Source: Sphingomonas lycopersici
Lineage (GTDB): Bacteria; Pseudomonadota; Alphaproteobacteria; Sphingomonadales; Sphingomonadaceae
Direction: 5' to 3'
Assembly: GCF_026130605.1 (NCBI RefSeq)
Contig: NZ_JANFAU010000002.1
Span: forward strand, 434,001-498,000
DNA: 64,000 bases
Of this stretch, positions 41,843 through 50,556 are shown piece by piece. The notes below the pieces were generated by a model, which saw nothing but the letters and a program-made list of their open reading frames with translations, ran no database searches and was not told the DNA's origin. The translations under genes and the position numbers were made by a program. Positions within the stretch are counted from its first letter, which is position 1. Every line of letters starts with the position of its first letter.

Positions 41843-41926
41843 CGTCATGCCGGGCTTGATCCGGCATCCAGAGCAACGGGCGATGAGGTTCTTGGCTCTG
41901 GATGCCGGGTCCAGCCCGGTATGACG
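41843..41926. repeat. Palindromic intergenic repeat, family A copy 3
   Basis: CGTCATGCCGGGCTTGATCC and GGGTCCAGCCCGGTATGACG flank CAGAG/CTCTG arms, as in copies at 3083 and 18498. It lies between the M24 peptidase stop and the rmuC start. Confidence 0.87.
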
Positions 41927-41932
41927 AACTAC

Positions 41933-43198
41933 CTAGACGGGCGTCTCGATCGAGGCGGGCGGCGTGCTGAACCAGCGCGGGCCTTCCGGGGTCATATGGA
42001 AGCAATCCTCCAGCCGCACCCCGAATTTGCCGGGCAGATAGAGCCCCGGCTCGTTCGAGAAGCACATGCCCGCGGCGAGCGGGGTCGTCTCGCCGTGGAC
42101 CAGATTGACCGGCTCATGCCCATCGAGCCCGATGCCGTGCCCGGTGCGATGCGACAGGCCGGGGAGCTTATACCCCGGGCCATAGCCATATTTCTCGTAA
42201 AGCGCGCGCACCGCGTCGTCGACCGACCCCGCCGGCGCGCCGATCCGCGCCGCGGCGAGCGCAATGCGCTGCCCTTGCGCGACCTGATCCCACACCTTGC
42301 GCTGCGCCGCGCTCGCGCTGCCGTGAACCCAGGTACGCGACACGTCGGACTGATAGCCCTGCACCGTGCAGCCGCAATCCATCAGCACCACTTCGCCTTC
42401 GGCGACGCGATGCACCTCGCGGCTGCCGTGCGGATAGGCCGAGGCTTCGCCGACCAGCGCCATCGAGAATTCGACATCGCCGCCCAGCCGGCGCGTCGCC
42501 GCAGTCATCAGCGCGCCGATCTCGCCGCCGGTCATGCCCTTTTCGACCCGCGGGTGGACCCAGCGGTACGCGGCGATCGTCACGTCGGTCGCGGCCTGCA
42601 TCAGCGCGATCTCCGCCGGGGTCTTGATCATCCGGCAGCCGCGCACGATCGGATTGGCGGAGACGAGCTTCACCCCAGGCAACGCCCGGGCCAACCCGTC
42701 GAAGGCGAAGAAACGCGCGGTTTCCTCTATGCCGACCGGCCGGCCAGCGAGCTTGCGATCCTTGAGGAACCCGGCGACCACCGCGAGCGGGTTCTGATCC
42801 TCCTGCCACACCCGCACCTCGGCCGGGACGGCGAGCGTCTCGCGCACCGACGGTTCCTCGAAGAACGGGGCGACGATGCACGGCTCGCCCTCCGCCGGGA
42901 TGATCGCCGCGGTCAGCCGCTCGCTGCGATGCCACATCACCCCGGTGAAATAGATCATGCTCGATCCGGGCTCGATCAGCACCGCGCCGATGCCGTGGCG
43001 TTGCATCAGCGCTTGTGCGCGGGCGAGCCGCGCCGCGCGCTCCGCGGCGTCGACCGGCTTCACCGCGCGGGTCATGTCGCCCAGCCCGGCCAGATCCGGC
43101 TCGGCGGCGCGGAGCACCCCCGCAAAGCTCGCGAGCGGCAGCAAAGCAGCGGCCCCGAGCAGGCCACGGCGCGTCGGCAGAAAACGATGGATCGTCAT
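41933..43198 (-). CDS. Exported M24-family (Xaa-Pro aminopeptidase-like) metallopeptidase
   Basis: The 421-residue product starts with a twin-arginine-type signal (PTRRGLLGAAALLPLASFAG). An N-terminal creatinase-like domain (IEPGSSMIYFTGVMW) precedes the pita-bread catalytic domain. Metal ligands are recognisable in VVLMDCGCTVQGYQSDVSRTW, SHRTGHGIGLDGHE and CFSNEPGLYLPGKFGVRLED. The second Asp ligand position falls in the QSDVSRT segment as expected, but the first is in MDCG. It is probably a periplasmic proline dipeptidase or aminopeptidase. The start at 43198 is set by the signal. It is divergent from the symporter gene. Confidence 0.88.
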   Translation of the reverse strand: MTIHRFLPTRRGLLGAAALLPLASFAGVLRAAEPDLAGLGDMTRAVKPVDAAERAARLARAQALMQRHGIGAVLIEPGSSMIYFTGVMWHRSERLTAAIIPAEGEPCIVAPFFEEPSVRETLAVPAEVRVWQEDQNPLAVVAGFLKDRKLAGRPVGIEETARFFAFDGLARALPGVKLVSANPIVRGCRMIKTPAEIALMQAATDVTIAAYRWVHPRVEKGMTGGEIGALMTAATRRLGGDVEFSMALVGEASAYPHGSREVHRVAEGEVVLMDCGCTVQGYQSDVSRTWVHGSASAAQRKVWDQVAQGQRIALAAARIGAPAGSVDDAVRALYEKYGYGPGYKLPGLSHRTGHGIGLDGHEPVNLVHGETTPLAAGMCFSNEPGLYLPGKFGVRLEDCFHMTPEGPRWFSTPPASIETPV

Positions 43199-43270
43199 GA
43201 CGAAGCGATACGGCGCTTGACCGCGCGGCAGCAATCCCCTTTGCCTCCGCGGCACATATCGGGAGGGCAT

Positions 43271-44533
43271 ATGGGCAAGAGGCTGACCACCTATATCTTC
43301 ATCGCGTTGTTGCTGGGCCTGGTGGTCGGGCTGGCGCTCAATATGGCGATCGGCGACGGCTCGGCGCCGGCGCAGGCCCGGCTCGAGGAGATCGCGGGCT
43401 ATTTCTCGATCGTCACCGCGATCTTCCTGCGGCTGATCAAGATGATCATCGCCCCGCTGGTTTTCTCCACGCTCGTCGCGGGGATCGCGCAGATGGGGGA
43501 TACCAAGGCGCTGGGCCGGATCGGTATCCGCAGCCTCGGGTGGTTCATCGGCGCCAGCCTGTTGTCGCTCGGGCTCGGGCTCCTGCTGGTCAATCTGTTC
43601 CAGCCGGGGGTCGGGGTGCATCTGACGCTCCCGGCGGCGAGCGCGGCGACGGGGGTCGAAACCGGCGCGTTCAACCTCAAGGATTTCATCTCGCATATCT
43701 TCCCGACCTCGATGGTCGACGCGATGGCGAAGAATGAGATCCTGCAGATCGTGATCCTCTCGATCTTCGTCGGGGTGGCGATCACCGCGGTCGGGGAAAA
43801 GGCCGAGCCCCTGGTCCGCGCGATCGACGCGCTGGTGCATGTGATGCTCCAGATCACCGATTATGTGATGCGCTTCGCCCCCTTCGCGGTGTTCGCCGCG
43901 GTCGCCGGGACGCTCACCGAGCGCGGGCCGAAGGTGATCGGCCAGCTCGCCTATTTCATGGGCAGCTTCTATCTCTCGCTGTTGATCCTCTGGGCGATCC
44001 TGCTCGGGATCGGCGCCTTGTTCATCGGGCGGCGGATCGTCGACCTGACGCGGCAGGTGCGCGAGCCGTTGCTGGTCGCTTTCTCCACCGCTTCATCCGA
44101 GGCCGCCTATCCGCGGATGCTCGAGGCGCTCGAGCGGTTCGGCGTCCCGCCGCGCGTCGCGAGCTTCGTGCTGCCGCTCGGCTATTCGTTCAACCTCGAC
44201 GGCTCGATGATCTATATGGGGTTCGCCTCTCTGTTCATCGCGCAGGCCTATGGCATCCATCTGCCGATCGAAACGCAGATCACGATGCTGCTGGTGCTGA
44301 TGGTCACCTCGAAGGGGATCGCCGGGGTGCCGCGTGCGAGCCTCGTCGTGATCGCGGCGACCTTGCCGATGTTCCATATCCCCGAGGCGGGGCTGTTGCT
44401 GATCCTCGCGGTCGACCACTTCCTCGACATGGGGCGGACGGCGACCAATGTGATCGGCAATGCGGTGGCCAGCGCGGTGGTCGCGAAATGGGAGGGCGAC
44501 CTGCCCCCCGCCGGCTCACCCGGACCGCAATAA
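43271..44533 (+). CDS. Dicarboxylate/amino acid:cation symporter (DAACS family)
   Basis: This 420-residue transporter belongs to the GltP/DctA family. Eight membrane helices and two re-entrant hairpins are expected. FSTASSEAAYPRML is the serine-rich HP1 tip, SKGIAGVPRASLVV is HP2, and DHFLDMGRTATNVIGN is the substrate/cation site in TM8. The Arg in DMGRT favours dicarboxylates or acidic amino acids. A strong GGGAGGG lies before the ATG. The C-terminus overlaps the convergent recG gene by 18 bp. Confidence 0.93.
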   Translation: MGKRLTTYIFIALLLGLVVGLALNMAIGDGSAPAQARLEEIAGYFSIVTAIFLRLIKMIIAPLVFSTLVAGIAQMGDTKALGRIGIRSLGWFIGASLLSLGLGLLLVNLFQPGVGVHLTLPAASAATGVETGAFNLKDFISHIFPTSMVDAMAKNEILQIVILSIFVGVAITAVGEKAEPLVRAIDALVHVMLQITDYVMRFAPFAVFAAVAGTLTERGPKVIGQLAYFMGSFYLSLLILWAILLGIGALFIGRRIVDLTRQVREPLLVAFSTASSEAAYPRMLEALERFGVPPRVASFVLPLGYSFNLDGSMIYMGFASLFIAQAYGIHLPIETQITMLLVLMVTSKGIAGVPRASLVVIAATLPMFHIPEAGLLLILAVDHFLDMGRTATNVIGNAVASAVVAKWEGDLPPAGSPGPQ

Positions 44534-46567
44534 CGCCACCCCCGCATCGCGCTCGAACAGATAGAGCGCGGTGCGGGCGGTCTGCCCGCGGTCGGCGTCG
44601 AGCCCGCCGTCGCGGTCGATCAGCAGCCGCGCATCGTCGGTCGCGGGCGGGAGCAAGGCGCCGAGCTGCTCGGGCGCGACAAGCCGGAACCCCGCCTCCC
44701 CCGACTGGCGCGTGCCGAGCAATTCGCCCCCGCCGCGCAGCCTCAGATCCTCTTCGGCGATGCGGAAACCGTCATTGGTCTCGCGCATCAGCGCGAGCCG
44801 CGCGCGCGAGGTTTCGGACAAGGCATTGCCGCGCAGCAACAGGCACATCGAATGCCCCCCGCCGCGCCCGACCCGCCCGCGCAACTGGTGGAGCTGCGCC
44901 AGCCCGAAGCGATCGGCATGTTCGATCACGATCAACGTGGCATTGGGCACGTCGACCCCCACCTCGATCACCGTCGTCGCGACCAGCACGCCGTGGCGGC
45001 CCGCGGCGAAGGCGGCCATCACCGCGTCCTTTTCGGGGCCGCGCATCTTGCCGTGGACCAGCCCGACGCGATCGCCGAAATGCGCGGCGAGCGCCGCGGC
45101 GCGCGCCTCGGCGGCGGCGAGATCGACCTTCTCGCTCTCCTCGACCAACGGACAAACCCAATAGGCCTGCTTCCCCTCGGCAAGATGCCGGCCGAGCGCG
45201 GCGACCACTTCGTCGACCCGCTCCTCGCTGATCACCCGCGTTTCGACCGGCTCGCGGCCGGGGGGCATTTCGTCGAGCCGGCTCTGATCCATCTCGCCAT
45301 ATTGCGCGAGCGTCAGCGTGCGCGGGATCGGGGTCGCGGTCATCGCCAGCAGATGCGGGGTGACGCGGCCCTTCGCCGACAAGGCCATCCGCTCGGCGAC
45401 CCCGAAGCGGTGCTGCTCGTCGACCACCACCAGCGCGAGATCGCGATACCCCACCGCTTCCTGGAAGATCGCATGCGTGCCGACGAGGATATCGATCGAG
45501 CCGTCCGCCAGCCCCATCAAGGTCGCCTCGCGCGCGCGCCCTTTGTCGCGCCCAGTGAGCACGGCAATCTCCACCGGCAACCCGGCGAGCGTGCGACGCA
45601 ACGTCTCATAATGCTGCCGCGCGAGGATTTCGGTCGGCGCGAGCATCGCCCCCTGCGCGCCCGCCTCGACCGCGATCAGCAAGGCCAGCGCGGCGACCAA
45701 TGTCTTGCCCGAGCCGACGTCGCCCTGCAGCAAGCGCAGCATCGGCGCCTCCTGCACCAGATCGCCCTCGATTTCGGCGGCGGTCCGCGCCTGTGCCCCC
45801 GTCAGCGCATAAGGCAGCTTGAGCTGGTCGCGCAGCCGCCCGTCGCCTTTCAACGCGCGCCCGCGCCGCCGCCGCGTATCGGCGCGCACCAGCATCAGCG
45901 CGAGCTGGTTGGCGAACACCTCGTCATAGCCAAGCCGGGTCCGCGCCGCCTGATCGGCCGGATCGGTGTGGATGCGGGTGATTGCCTCCTTCCAGCCGGG
46001 CCATTGGCGCTTGGCCTTCAGCCCCGCGTCGATCCACTCGGGGAGATCGGGCGCCCGCGCCAGCGCCTGCTCGACCAGCCCGGCGAGCCGGCGCGAGGTG
46101 ATCCCTTCGGACAAAGGATAGATCGGCTCGCGCTCGCGGAATCCCTCGTCGCCCTCGATATCGGGGTGGATGATCTGAAGCTCCTGGCCATAGGTTTCGA
46201 GCTTGCCCGAAATCCGCACCGAGGTGCCGAGCGGATAGAGCTTCTTCACCCAACCGGAGGAGCCGCCGAAATAGACCAGGCTGACGATATTCCCCGCCGC
46301 ATCGGCCGCCTGCACCCGCGTCGGCGCGCGCGCCGAGCCGGTGCTGCGGATATCGCGCGGGGTGAGCGTGATCGCGATCGTCCGCCCCGCGTCGCTCGCA
46401 TCGAGCCTAGTGCGCGGCAGGCGATCGATCCACCCGGTCGGCAAATGGAATAGCAGATCGACGACGCGCGCGATCCCCAGCCGCTCGAGCGGCTTGGCGA
46501 GCGCCGGCCCCACGCCCTTCAACGCGGTCACCTCGGCGAACAACGGATTGAGGATATCGGGTCGCAT
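44516..46567 (-). CDS. recG: ATP-dependent DNA helicase RecG
   Basis: This 683-residue branch-migration helicase regresses stalled forks and processes Holliday junctions. The N-terminal wedge OB domain (about residues 50-150) contains VSLVYFGGSSGWVKKLYPLG. Motifs in order: LLQGDVGSGKTLVA, APTEILARQHY, DEQHRFGVAER, MTATPIPRTLTL, then domain VI ELRGRVGRGG-type residues (LHQLRGRVGRGGG). The C-terminal TRG region ends RLLIDRDGGLD. The ATG at 46567 matches homologues. It is divergent from sdhE. Confidence 0.96.
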   Translation of the reverse strand: MRPDILNPLFAEVTALKGVGPALAKPLERLGIARVVDLLFHLPTGWIDRLPRTRLDASDAGRTIAITLTPRDIRSTGSARAPTRVQAADAAGNIVSLVYFGGSSGWVKKLYPLGTSVRISGKLETYGQELQIIHPDIEGDEGFREREPIYPLSEGITSRRLAGLVEQALARAPDLPEWIDAGLKAKRQWPGWKEAITRIHTDPADQAARTRLGYDEVFANQLALMLVRADTRRRRGRALKGDGRLRDQLKLPYALTGAQARTAAEIEGDLVQEAPMLRLLQGDVGSGKTLVAALALLIAVEAGAQGAMLAPTEILARQHYETLRRTLAGLPVEIAVLTGRDKGRAREATLMGLADGSIDILVGTHAIFQEAVGYRDLALVVVDEQHRFGVAERMALSAKGRVTPHLLAMTATPIPRTLTLAQYGEMDQSRLDEMPPGREPVETRVISEERVDEVVAALGRHLAEGKQAYWVCPLVEESEKVDLAAAEARAAALAAHFGDRVGLVHGKMRGPEKDAVMAAFAAGRHGVLVATTVIEVGVDVPNATLIVIEHADRFGLAQLHQLRGRVGRGGGHSMCLLLRGNALSETSRARLALMRETNDGFRIAEEDLRLRGGGELLGTRQSGEAGFRLVAPEQLGALLPPATDDARLLIDRDGGLDADRGQTARTALYLFERDAGVALLRSG

Positions 46568-46687
46568 GGTTATCTGTGCACAGCCCTAACCGTTCGGGTC
46601 GAGCTTGCGAAGCCCACGGAAGGAACGACTTTTCCAGAAAGCCGACGGCATTTCGATGCTGCCGGCCATTTTGTCATTGGAGTCCGG

Positions 46688-46954
46688 ATGGACCACGAAA
46701 TCCGCCTCAAACGCCTGAGGTTCCGCGCCTGGCATCGCGGCACGCGCGAAGCCGATCTGATGATCGGCGGTTTTTTCGACGCGCATCACGCCGGCTGGAG
46801 CGCGGCAGAACTCGACTGGTTCGAAACTCTGCTCGAGGAACAGGATGTCGACATCATGGGTTGGGCGATCGGCTCAATCCCCTGCCCGCCGCAATGGGAT
46901 GGCGCGATGATGCACGCGATGCGCGCGCTGAATTACGTGCAGGTGCCGAAGTGA
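46688..46954 (+). CDS. sdhE: FAD assembly factor SdhE
   Basis: This 88-residue YgfY/Sdh5 family protein helps attach FAD covalently to SdhA of succinate dehydrogenase. The conserved RGTREAD element (RGxxE motif) lies near residues 17-23, and the five-helix layout continues with LDWFETLLEEQDVDIMGWAIG. Length is typical. It is monocistronic, divergent from recG, and followed by a family E repeat before mfd. Confidence 0.93.
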   Translation: MDHEIRLKRLRFRAWHRGTREADLMIGGFFDAHHAGWSAAELDWFETLLEEQDVDIMGWAIGSIPCPPQWDGAMMHAMRALNYVQVPK

Positions 46955-46955
46955 C

Positions 46956-47066
46956 GTTCCTCCCCTCCCTGGAAGGGAGGGGTCGGGGGTGGGTTGGCCC
47001 GCGAGGATGCGGACCGGTGCCCCCCACACCAACCCACCCCTAACCCCTCCCTTCCAGGGAGGGGAA
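46956..47066. repeat. C/T-rich inverted repeat, family E copy 2
   Basis: GTTCCTCCCCTCCCTGGAAG and its complement CTTCCAGGGAGGGGAAC bracket GGGGTGGGTTGG and CCAACCCACCCC. It is a nested palindrome like that at 19231-19335, here between the co-oriented sdhE and mfd. Confidence 0.83.
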
Positions 47067-47100
47067 CAAGTTGGCCCTCCCGCGCGAGGGCAGGAAATAG

Positions 47101-50100
47101 ATGCCCGAACTCAAGCAGATCCTCACCGCCACCTCCCCGCTGACGCTTGCGGGCGTCCCTGCGGGTTTCCTGCCGTCGCTGCTCGCCGATCTCGCGCGCG
47201 CGGCGCCGCGGCGGGCGGTGTTCATCGCGCCCGACGAGGCGGCGATGCGCGCGATCGCCGCCACCGCGCCGTTCTTCGCGCCCGAGCTGGAGGTGGTGGA
47301 ATTCCCGGCGTGGGATTGCCTGCCCTACGACCGCGCCTCCCCCACCCTGCGCGTGATGGCCGAGCGGATCGGCGCGCTCCACCGGCTGCAGCGGAAACCG
47401 CGCGGCGCGCAGCTCGTCCTCACCACCGCCAATGCCGCGACCCAGCGCACGCTCACCCCGTTCCGCATCCGCCAGCTCGTCGCCAATCTCAAGCCGGGCG
47501 AGCGGATCAGCCGCGAACGGCTTGCCGCGCTGCTGCAGGCCAATGGCTATGTCCGCACCGACACGGTGCATGACGCGGGCGAATATGCGATTCGCGGCGG
47601 GATCGTCGATCTGTTCCCGAGCGGCGAGGAACAGGCGTTGCGGCTCGATTTCTTCGGCGACGAGATCGAGAGCGTCCGCACCTTCGACCCCGCCGACCAG
47701 CGTACCACCGGGCGGATCGACGGCTTCACCCTGCTCCCCGCGTCCGAAGCCCTGCTCGACGAGGAAAGCATCAAGCGCTTCCGCACCCGCTATCGCGAGA
47801 CCTTCGGCGCGACCGCGACCGGCGATCCGCTTTATCAGGCGGTGAGCGACGGGCGACGGCTCGCCGGGATGGAACATTGGCTGCCCTTGTTCGAGGAGAA
47901 GCTGGCGAGCATCTTCGATCATCTCGGCGAGGATGCGCTGGTGATCCGCGACAGCGGGGTCACCGCCGCCGCCGAGGCGCGACTGGAGGCGATCGCCGAT
48001 TATTACGAGAACCGCAAACGCGCCGAGGCCGCCCAGCCCGGCAGTTATCGCGCGCTGACCGCCAAGACGCTCTATCTCGACGATGCCGAATGGCGCGCGG
48101 GGCTCGACGCGGCGACCGCGCATCTCACCACCTCCTTTCACGAGCCCGAATCCGCCAGCGTGGTCGATTTCGGGGTCGATGGCGCACGCGATTTCGCCCC
48201 GGAGCGCGCCGCCGGCACCAACGTCTATGAGGCGGTGGTCGCGCACCTTGCCAAGCTGCGCAAGGACGGCCGGACCCCGGTGCTGGCAAGCTATTCGGTC
48301 GGCGCGCGCGACCGGCTCGGCAATCTGCTCAAGGATCACGGGCTGAACGGCGCCAAGCCGGTCGAGACGTGGCAGGAGGCTTTGGGGGTCGGCGAAACGC
48401 AGGTCGCGCTGATCGTCCTGCCGCTCGATCACGGCTTCACCGCGCCGCGCGTCGGGTTGCTCACCGAGCAGGACATGCTCGGCGACCGCCTCGTCCGTCG
48501 CCAGAAGCGCCGCAAATCAGCCGATGCCTTTCTCGCCGAGCTGGCGACGCTCTCGCCCGGCGATCTCGTCGTCCACGTCGATCACGGCATCGGCCGCTAT
48601 GAGGGGCTGACCTCGATCCCGGTCGGCAACGCGCCGCACGATTGCGTCGCGCTGACCTATGCCGGCGGCGACAAGCTCTACGTTCCGGTCGAAAATCTCG
48701 AAGTCCTGTCGCGCTACGGGTCGAGCGAGGAAGGCGCTGCGCTCGACAAGCTCGGCGGCGAGGCGTGGCAGCGCCGCAAGGCGCGGATGAAGGAGCGCAT
48801 CCGCGAGATCGCCGGCGAGCTGATCGCGGTCGCCGCCGAACGCGCGCTGCGCACCGGCGAGGTGGCCGAACCCGACAGCAACGGCTTCCCGACCTTCGTC
48901 GATCGCTTCCCTTATGAGGAAACCGACGATCAGGATCGCGCGATCGAGGATGTGCTGGCCGATCTTTCCGCCGGCAAGCCGATGGATCGGCTGATCGTCG
49001 GCGATGTCGGCTTCGGCAAGACCGAGGTGGCGCTGCGCGCGGCGTTCGTCGCGGCGATGGCCGGGATGCAGGTCGCGGTCGTGTGCCCCACCACATTGCT
49101 CGCGCGCCAGCATTACCAGAATTTCGTCGCGCGCTTCGAGGGCTTCCCGATCAATATCGGGCGCCTCTCCCGCCTCGTCTCGGCCAATGAGGCGAAAGCG
49201 ACCCGCGAGCGGCTCGCCTCGGGCGATCTCGATGTCATCATCGGCACGCATGCGGTGCTGGCGAAGGGGGTCGAGTTCAAGCGGCTCGGGCTCGTCATCG
49301 TCGACGAGGAACAGCGTTTCGGCGTCACCCACAAGGAGCGGTTGAAGGCGCTCAAGAGCGACGTCCACGTCCTCACCCTCACCGCAACCCCGATCCCGCG
49401 CACCTTGCAGATGGCGATGTCGGGCCTGCGCGAATTGTCGGTGATCCAGACCCCGCCGGTCGACCGCCTCGCAGTGCGCACCTATGTCATGCCGTGGGAT
49501 CCGGTGGTGCTGCGCGAGGCGTTGCTGCGCGAACATTATCGCGGCGGGCAGAGCTTCCTCGTCACCCCGCGCATCGCCGATCTCCCCGATATCGAGGAGT
49601 ATCTGCGCAACGAGGTGCCCGAGATCCGCTATGTCATCGCGCACGGCCAGATGGCGGCGGGCGAGGTCGAGGAGCGCATGTCAGCGTTCTACGACAAGAA
49701 GTTCGAGGTGCTTGTCTCCACCTCGATCATCGAGAGCGGGATCGACATCCCTTCCGCCAATACGATGATCGTCAACCGCGCCGATCGCTTCGGGCTGGCG
49801 CAGCTCTATCAGCTGCGCGGCCGCGTCGGGCGCTCCAAGACGCGCGCCTATGCGTATCTCGTCACCCCGCCCGAACGGCAGATGACCGATGCGGCGGAAA
49901 AGCGTCTCAAGGTGCTGTCCGATCTCGATTCGCTCGGCGCCGGTTTCCAGCTCGCCAGCCACGATCTCGATATCCGCGGCGCGGGCAATCTGCTCGGCGA
50001 CGAACAATCGGGGCATATCAAGGAAGTCGGCTACGAACTTTACCAGTCGATGCTGGAGGAGGCGATCCTCGACGCCAAGGCGGGCGGGCTCGCCGAACGC

Positions 50101-50556
50101 AAGCGCGATTTCTCGCCGCAGATCACCGTCGACGCGCCGATCCTGATCCCCGAGGATTATGTCCCCGATCTCGATCTGCGCATGGGGCTCTATCGCCGGC
50201 TCAACGAGCTCGACGACAAACAGGCGCTGGAGGCGTTCGCCGCCGAGATGATCGACCGTTTCGGCACGCTTCCCGACGCAACCGAAAATCTCATCCGCGT
50301 GATCGAGATCAAGATGAACGCCAAAAAGGCGTGCGTCGCGAAGATGGATATCGGGCCGAAGGGCGCGCTCGTCACCTTCCACGACGATCGTCCGCCCAAT
50401 GTCGAGGGGCTGCTCGCTTATGTTCAGCGGCTGGGGGCGATCGCCAAGCTCAGGCCGGATTCGAAATTCGCGCTGACGCGTTCATGGCCTGACGCCGATG
50501 CGCGGCTCAACGGTGCGCTGCAATTGTCGAAAGGGCTGGCGAAGGCCGCGGGTTGA
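47101..50556 (+). CDS. mfd: Transcription-repair coupling factor Mfd
   Basis: This 1151-residue translocase removes RNA polymerase stalled at DNA damage and recruits UvrA. The UvrB-like N-terminal module (FPAWDCLPYDRASP, DTVHDAGEYAIRGGIVDLF) is followed by the RNA polymerase-interaction domain (VHVDHGIGRYEGL). The RecG-like motor has DVGFGKTEVALRAAF, DEEQRFGV, TATPIPRTLQM and QLRGRVGRS, and a C-terminal autoinhibitory D7 domain closes the protein. Length is standard. Its last 50 bp overlap the convergent EAL-domain gene. Confidence 0.97.
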   Translation: MPELKQILTATSPLTLAGVPAGFLPSLLADLARAAPRRAVFIAPDEAAMRAIAATAPFFAPELEVVEFPAWDCLPYDRASPTLRVMAERIGALHRLQRKPRGAQLVLTTANAATQRTLTPFRIRQLVANLKPGERISRERLAALLQANGYVRTDTVHDAGEYAIRGGIVDLFPSGEEQALRLDFFGDEIESVRTFDPADQRTTGRIDGFTLLPASEALLDEESIKRFRTRYRETFGATATGDPLYQAVSDGRRLAGMEHWLPLFEEKLASIFDHLGEDALVIRDSGVTAAAEARLEAIADYYENRKRAEAAQPGSYRALTAKTLYLDDAEWRAGLDAATAHLTTSFHEPESASVVDFGVDGARDFAPERAAGTNVYEAVVAHLAKLRKDGRTPVLASYSVGARDRLGNLLKDHGLNGAKPVETWQEALGVGETQVALIVLPLDHGFTAPRVGLLTEQDMLGDRLVRRQKRRKSADAFLAELATLSPGDLVVHVDHGIGRYEGLTSIPVGNAPHDCVALTYAGGDKLYVPVENLEVLSRYGSSEEGAALDKLGGEAWQRRKARMKERIREIAGELIAVAAERALRTGEVAEPDSNGFPTFVDRFPYEETDDQDRAIEDVLADLSAGKPMDRLIVGDVGFGKTEVALRAAFVAAMAGMQVAVVCPTTLLARQHYQNFVARFEGFPINIGRLSRLVSANEAKATRERLASGDLDVIIGTHAVLAKGVEFKRLGLVIVDEEQRFGVTHKERLKALKSDVHVLTLTATPIPRTLQMAMSGLRELSVIQTPPVDRLAVRTYVMPWDPVVLREALLREHYRGGQSFLVTPRIADLPDIEEYLRNEVPEIRYVIAHGQMAAGEVEERMSAFYDKKFEVLVSTSIIESGIDIPSANTMIVNRADRFGLAQLYQLRGRVGRSKTRAYAYLVTPPERQMTDAAEKRLKVLSDLDSLGAGFQLASHDLDIRGAGNLLGDEQSGHIKEVGYELYQSMLEEAILDAKAGGLAERKRDFSPQITVDAPILIPEDYVPDLDLRMGLYRRLNELDDKQALEAFAAEMIDRFGTLPDATENLIRVIEIKMNAKKACVAKMDIGPKGALVTFHDDRPPNVEGLLAYVQRLGAIAKLRPDSKFALTRSWPDADARLNGALQLSKGLAKAAG

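Noticed and set aside
46586..46789. Minus-strand frame between recG and sdhE
   Set aside because: It overlaps the clear sdhE gene on the other strand and lacks recognisable sequence.
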